A program made the position numbers and the translations under genes. From Pseudopyrenochaeta lycopersici (Eukaryota > Ascomycota > Dothideomycetes > Pleosporales > Pseudopyrenochaetaceae), in NCBI GenBank assembly GCA_003313425.1, contig NHZP01000013.1, positions 744,001 through 808,000 of the forward strand: a DNA stretch of 64,000 bases, read 5' to 3'. The stretch's first letter is position 1. Each line of letters begins with the position of its first letter. Shown piece after piece: positions 58,538 to 64,000 of the stretch. Under the pieces are notes generated by a model. It saw nothing but the letters and a program-made list of their open reading frames with translations. It searched no databases and was not told the origin of the DNA.

Positions 58538-59574
58538 TCAACGTCTCTTCCATGAGCTTTCGTTCTGGAGCCATGTCTCAAAATCCTTCAATTCCGGGTT
58601 GACCTTTTTCAGACTCTGAATATTTGCGCCATAGCCCACATCTCGGAACCATTTGAACCTTGATGAGGTAACGTCAGTTAATACCTCGTAGGGATCTCGT
58701 TTATAGAGCTCCTACATGTATCCAAGATCGTTGACCATCCAATTAATAAGGCCTGCTAAGAACAGGTATGTCGTTGGCAGTGTTTCACCAGTCTTCTTTT
58801 CAAAGATTCCTTTGAATTGATTGAAAGTCAACTCATCTCCCGCTAAAGAAATGCCTTTGTTCTTGTACTGATCGGATCCGGGACTCAGGAATGACTGAGC
58901 AGCGAAAAATCCTATATCGCTAGTTGCAACTAGTTGGAGCTTCTTTCTCTCTTCTCCGAGCCTCAGCAGCCAACTAGTAGTAAACACCTTGCCAAAAAAG
59001 TTTGGGGTTAAATTCTCGAAAAAGGCAACAGGTCGAAGAACTGTCCAGTTCATGTCGCTCCCCTTGGCTTTGGCAGAAAGATGCTGTTCGACATTGTGTT
59101 TGCTGATGAAGTGCGGGATGTTGGTTGGGTCATTCTCTGAATTCGCACCACCTCGATCTACGGATGAATAGACAAAATGCTGTACTCCGTTCTTGAGGGA
59201 GGCGTCAACAAGATCTTTGCCTTGGCGTTCTTCGCTCTTCGAAGGCACCTTTGATCAAACGTCAATATATGATCTAACAGTAACCACTTTCATTAGAGAA
59301 TAGTCAGATGCGAACCTGAACACTGAAAAGCCCCCAAATTGGGGCTTGTGTGGCCGCCTTCGCTTTGATGAAGACGTCATCGACTGCATCAAGATTGCCT
59401 GTCACAAGTTTGATCTTGGGCGACTTCTGGAGAAGCTTTTGCGAGGATGGCGAAAGCGTATTTCGTGTGAGGGCTAATATTTCGAAAGACGCATTTGCTT
59501 TGAGTAATGCATCGATAACTGCCCCCCCCTTGTTTGCCAGTTGCACCTGTTATAAGAATAGCTCTTGCTGCCAT
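58538..59574 (-). pseudogene. NmrA-like NAD(P)-binding protein gene with a G8 frameshift
   Basis: Three exons, complement(58538..58658, 58716..59248, 59316..59574). The start ATG 59574 gives MAARAILITGATGKQG, a Rossmann G-x-x-G-x-x-G. The frame then breaks in a run of eight G (plus-strand C at 59522-59529): continuation AVIDALLKANASFEILALTR lies in another frame and needs one base fewer. The rest is intact: DLVDASLKNGVQHFVYSSVD, WTVLRPVAFFENLTP, GISLAGDELTFNQFKGIF. Intron 2 has a GTAGGA donor and joins LGYM to FKWFRDVGYG, so the apparent TAG at 58713-58715 is not a true stop. Family members sense or use NAD(P) in redox control. The break may be a real mutation or a homopolymer sequencing error. 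Confidence 0.75.
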
Positions 59575-61148
59575 AGTGAGACAAAAATGTGGTCGCAAAG
59601 AATACTGTATGAGAAAGACTGTTCACAAAACAATTGAGATTCACGGGTTCAAATAATTTATAAGAGTTGAATCAAACTCTGGGAAGCATCTTATTTCTAG
59701 CCTCACGTCATTCAGCTGGTCACTTTGGATCGGCGTATTGTTTGCCCGGATTTGGCAGCCACGCCTTACAAAGCAAGGGTCGGCGTTCGCAGCCCAAGAC
59801 ACGCCGACATAGCGAAAGAGCGAGCATCGGCACATCGATCGATGTCTCCGTCATATCAAATGAAATGATGGTTTTTCTCCTTAGTAAACAGATACCCCTT
59901 TTCAACCGGCATTGCCCCATGGGGAGTAAAGATTGGCGAACTGTATAAGTAGGCAAGAACTAAACAAAATACAATAGCATTGTTTGGGAATGGCCAGCCA
60001 CCACAACTGATTTGCTCGTATTGTGCTAAAATAGGGCTGAGCGAGCGGGAAGCCCTCTTGCCACTTGCACGCGGGTGCCACCAGACTCTTGATCCCTTCC
60101 GCGAACTATATAGTGGCACGCCTCCCTAAGTTAGGCAGACCTGAAGTAGTTGCGCGGCACTGGGAATACCCCTTAGCGCGGCACTGGCAATTGTTCAGCT
60201 CCCTGCTGCCGCCAATCCCTGGAGCTAAGATCGCGCTACGCAAGCCGATATCAAAGCAACTTGCTGATCAGTGAGGAGTAAATCTACAGACTATTGATCT
60301 CTTTCTGCACCTTAAACCGCAGTGTGCTTGTAACAAGAATAGTGCTCCTCCAATATTTCATGTTGAGTTCATTCTCGCTCTGTAAACCAAGCGCTTTATC
60401 ACATACGGTTTGCTAGGGCTCCGCCTCATTTGGAAAGCAGATATGTGTAACGAACATCGGTCTGAAACCTCTCAACAACAAGGCAAAACACACTTAAGTT
60501 CATTGGTTTGTTGCAATCGGATCGCCCTGGATCTAGATCCATGTCTTGTGATTCACGCGTGCCTGACAGCCATCGCGTCATACCAAATGCTGCAATAGTA
60601 AAAGCCACTAAGCCAATCGTAGCAAATGACGTACGCTTTATATACAGAAAGGAGATTTTGATTGTCTACGTTTCTGATTTGGGGCAATTGATCGTAACCT
60701 ATAAGTCGTCAAGAACAAGTCTCCGCGGAAAGGTAAGAAACTGGGGTGCCCCGTCGTGTCTTTGGCAGATTTTATTCATCTAATTCACTTTTTGACGAAG
60801 CTTGTCCGCAATTCATGCAGGACTAGCTGTGAGGCGCTCGCTAGACTCTGATCTGTTAACTGATGGGCGAAATATGATAGGTTGTCCGATGCGGCTGTCG
60901 TTAAGATTTACGAGCCGGGGCGGACTTGTCCGCAACTTACCAACGAGCAACCAAAGATCATGGAAACGCCAACACTATTAAGTTACGGGCCGCGGCGCAA
61001 GCACCCGGGGATCGAGAAGGTATCCGCCAGAGACGTCTCGCGGCGAACCTCCTCTCGAGAATCGAATTCCCGTTTGCTTTGGACAGGAGACTTAAAGCAT
61101 GGCCCTCCGCCTCGCATGAATTCCATTCATCCATAACATCTCTTGGAA
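59575..61148. other. 1.6-kb intergenic region
   Basis: No supported gene. It includes a small direct repeat, GCGCGGCACTGG, at about 60152 and 60176, and a GC-richer patch at 59690-59830. The right end holds the promoter of the rhodopsin-domain gene. Confidence 0.35.
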
Positions 61149-62406
61149 ATGGGTCCATCGCTTCCACAAAAGCTAAGGGGAACGTGCGCAACGCTTGGTA
61201 CTCTGAGCCTTTTGTCTATGGTGCTGCGCTGTTACGTTCGCCTACGAATCATTAAATCTTGGGGACTAGATGATACATTCATTCTCATTGCCTTTGTCAG
61301 TGTTTTTATATCTAGCCTTAGCGTTGAACAGAACACTTACAGAGCCTCAGATCATGCACATGTGGTACACGGGGACGTTACTAACAGGAATTCACTATGG
61401 AACTGGCCAACGGACAGCAGATATCTCGGTAGCTGATTCGATTCATGCCATGCGTGTTAGTACATCACATCAAGCCCCTTACTATTCTTTATTTTAACCT
61501 GAAAATAGTGCTGGTGGCTTTGCTTCCTCGCATACGCCTCTACGATCACTTTTGCCAAAATCTCCGCCGGTTTCTTCTTCCTTCGTATCGCTGGTGTCAT
61601 GACACTACATCGTATCGCAACATACATCGTCACACTTCTTGCAGCGATAGTTGGATTTGCCTTCTTCTTCGTCAGTTTGTTTCAGTGCAGCCCTATCGAA
61701 TACTTCTGGACCAGGTTAGAAGGAGCGAATGGAAAATGTATCGACATAAACGTCATAATCAATTTGACGTATCTATATGGGAGCGTGGCCGCAGTGACCG
61801 ATGTTGCCCTTGGGTTATTGGTGTTTGCACTCATCTGGAATCTGAAAGTTGATCAACGCACGAAGATGTTGATTGCGCCATTCCTAGCAATGGCTTGCAA
61901 TTGCGTAGAATAAATTTAAGCTCATGATCTGGTTAGCTAACCTTGAACCAGAGCAAGCTACGCCGCAATCATACGAATGCCCTACATCCAAAACTTCAAG
62001 CAAGCAGACTTTTTATGTAAGTCTATACTACTTGATCTTCTACAGCCAATTGGTCATCCCATCTCTGACTCAAACTCTAATAGATGCCACCGTCGACATC
62101 TCTCTCTGGTCTACAGTCGAAGCTGGGGTCTCCGTCTTCGCTGCTAATCTTGCAACCCTGCGACCTTTGGTTCAACGCTTTACTAAAAGAACTAAATCCT
62201 CTTCGTCGCAAGTGAGAGGACCGCCAAATCGAGCTCCGCCGAATCCCGCCTTTGATTTCCAAGAGCTTAGCATCATTCAGGTACATGGCAGCAGTAAGGA
62301 AGGTGCGAAAACAAATATTTGTGTGACAGAAAGAGTGGGTGGTGGGGTTGAGGCTAAGAGCACAGTCAGTTTGACCAGGTCAACACGGCGGAGTGACAAT
62401 ACATAG
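61149..62406 (+). CDS. Rhodopsin-domain (SAT4-like) integral membrane protein, one junction unresolved
   Basis: Five exons: 61149..61295, 61351..61455, 61509..about 61904, about 61952..62016 and 62084..62406. The transmembrane core is typical: TLGTLSLLSMVLRCYVRLRI then KSWGLDDTFILIAF, IMHMWYTGTLLTGIHYGTGQ, CWWLCFLAYASTITFAKIS then FFFLRIAGVMTLHRIA, FQCSPIEYFW, TYLYGSVAAVTDVALGLLVF and YATVDISLWSTVEAG ... ANLATLRPLVQRF. The Ser/Thr-rich cytosolic tail ends SLTRSTRRSDNT. These seven-helix proteins include PTH11-like receptors and SAT4; ligand and role are unknown. The third junction does not work: MAC is expected to continue as an Ala/Ser-rich AAIIRMPYIQNF, but the available GT donor (61905) and AG acceptors differ in phase, so a small lesion or odd intron is likely. 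Confidence 0.7.
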
Positions 62407-64000
62407 CTTTTCATTCTCATTCTGATTAAATAGGAGAAAATCTTACCAACGCACGATCTTTGCAAGGACCCCTTGGTGAGGTCTAATACAGGAGCAAAGT
62501 TTTGGATGGATATCACAATCAGGACAAGTCACTCATGGCTTGTGCAGCTTGAGTTTCCAATCTACCATCTGTGTTATCACAATTCAGTTCGATCTCAAAA
62601 CACTACCTCTCTCTTTGGCGCCTTGAATTATTCATTCCTATTGCCATTCACTTGTTCTTTGAAGCTATTTTCAAGGCTGCTTCCTCACGGAGTATTAGAC
62701 TCCATAGCGGCTCGGATACTTTATCTCCTAGCTGACTACGTCTTTACGTCTTCTATTTATACCATTTGCTTGCCATGCGAAAGCAATATCATTCACATGT
62801 TGAGGAGCAATGAGTTGTAGCTGTTGGGCTCGCGAAAAACAAATGTATCCAAGTATATAATGCTGGAAGGACCTGACAAAGTCGTGGGGTGGGAATCAAG
62901 CGTTAGAGACAGGTCTTTCAGCAAAGGTTCTGTCTCCTGCTCGGAAGTCTACATTAATCGATGCCCTAGAATCTTGAAACGACGGGAATAATGAGACAAA
63001 GTGATGAGTTTCGAACATCTAAGAGGCTATAAGCACAAAATCTTATGGTTTTAAAAGCATCAATCATGTGGCGGCGGTCTTGCAGTAGAAAAAGGATGGA
63101 AGAGACCTAGACCCAGTTCCGCTTTGACAAGCCGTCCTCTTCGAAAGATGGTGTGTAGTGATCACCCCATAATTGAGAGCGGAGGCTAACTGCTATAAGC
63201 AGTAGGTCTTGAAGGACCCAAATGAGGAGTTAGAAAAGAAGCTTTATTCCCACACATCCTGAGATCGATGTTGTTTTGAAACGCAACTTGTTCGTGAATG
63301 AAACGGGCCCAAGGCTTAAAATCTCTTTCGTCGTCATGACCTAAATAAATCTGCCAGACTTAGACAGAGATTCAGTGAGGTTAAATTCACCACACAGGAT
63401 AAACCAGGCATGGGCGAGGTGAATTTGTGAGAATACAACAATCAACGCCACCGCCGCCTTATCATTGTCTTGGAAATAGCGGTGAACAGTGACAGAAGAA
63501 CTTGAAATCTGGATTCTGGACAGCACCAAATCGGATGTGGTCTCTCGGAAGAGGCTCGTGTTCAAACGTGATGAGTGTTGTTATTAAATTAAACGCAACC
63601 ACTGTATGCCAAAAGAGCCCGCTCTTTTAGTTACATAGTCTGAAGTCAAAGAGTTCTAGTTATCATCTAAGTATCATCCAGACTTTTGTGTACCCAGGCC
63701 GTCCTGTAATACCACCCGAGTCATGACGCCGAATATAGTTTCACCTCTAACCGATGGCGCCAACCATTTGCCCCAAGAGCTGTAGGCGCAGGGTCATGTG
63801 CAGGCGCTAAAAACCCCACCCCGTACCTATGCACCAATGCACCAAAAGTAATGCTTACCGATTTAAACGTATCCCAAACGCAAGAACCAAACGCCATCGT
63901 ACAGCGCCATTGTCCAGAATAATAATGAATAAGACCCAAACGAGTGTTGTGTAGCGCGACTAAAACAATTTGAGGAAAGAGGCAGAACTGGGACAGTATT
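62407..64000. other. Right edge, no gene supported
   Basis: Short frames only, for example 63341-63565 and 63721-63939 (minus), with no domain and no conserved splice context. The sequence is AT-rich in parts; no partial gene at the edge was recognised. Confidence 0.35.

Noticed and set aside
58713..58715. Apparent premature TAG in the NmrA-like gene
   Set aside because: A GTAGGA...AAG intron (58715-58659) removes it and restores the conserved LGYMFKWFRDVGYG junction.
60152..60187. Direct repeat GCGCGGCACTGG
   Set aside because: Only two short copies in intergenic DNA; no element boundaries or function can be argued.
63341..63939. Two minus-strand frames of 72-74 codons near the right edge
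   Set aside because: No domain, no splice context, composition like random sequence.

Overview
This is a filamentous ascomycete nuclear genome segment, most likely from a Dothideomycete of the order Pleosporales (Parastagonospora/Pyrenophora-like). The evidence is compact genes with short GT-AG introns (about 45-135 nt), pyrimidine-rich leaders, close resemblance of the BRO1, PEPP and LAP1 proteins to pleosporalean orthologues, and an AT-rich, TpA-rich relic typical of repeat-induced point mutation (RIP). Gene models were rebuilt by hand from reading frames, splice sites and protein-family conservation; exon junctions quoted as exact are those where phase and conserved sequence agree.

Left part (1-37.9 kb): mostly conserved housekeeping and secreted enzymes. 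In order: an edge-truncated gene with a STAND-type N-terminus (-); a secreted transglycosylase-LysM protein (-); a GFA-domain protein (-); a PAP2 membrane phosphatase-like protein (+); a BTB/POZ protein (+); a PHO80-like cyclin (+); a KRE9/KNH1 cell-wall protein (+); Xaa-Pro aminopeptidase PEPP (+); a CBM35-GH26 mannanase (+); a Nudix hydrolase (+); BRO1 (-); mitochondrial DnaJ MDJ1 (-); a SAP30-like HDAC subunit (-); a DUF6697-like protein (+); and an AA9 LPMO with CBM1 (+). The mannanase and LPMO point to a plant-associated or saprotrophic life style.

Right part (38-64 kb): accessory in character. A GNAT gene is followed by a 1.1-kb TA-flanked inverted-repeat element whose interior looks RIP-mutated. 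Then come an 11-exon MFS transporter (-) and a divergent Zn2Cys6 regulator (+) sharing a 0.7-kb promoter, a TauD/TfdA-type Fe(II)/2-oxoglutarate dioxygenase (+), a second GNAT of the same subfamily (-) and a secreted M28 leucine aminopeptidase (-). Transporter, regulator, oxygenase and acetyltransferases look like a small metabolic or detoxification cluster.

Next is a possible conflict or cell-death neighbourhood: a caspase-like (C14) protein (-), a divergent unrecognised small multi-exon protein (+) and a DUF6594 membrane protein (+). The window ends with a CoA-binding protein (+), an NmrA-like gene broken by a G8 homopolymer (-) and a rhodopsin-domain (SAT4-like) membrane protein (+) with one splice junction that does not fit. 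No rRNA, tRNA or CRISPR was recognised. Several stretches of 1.5-3.6 kb appear gene-free.
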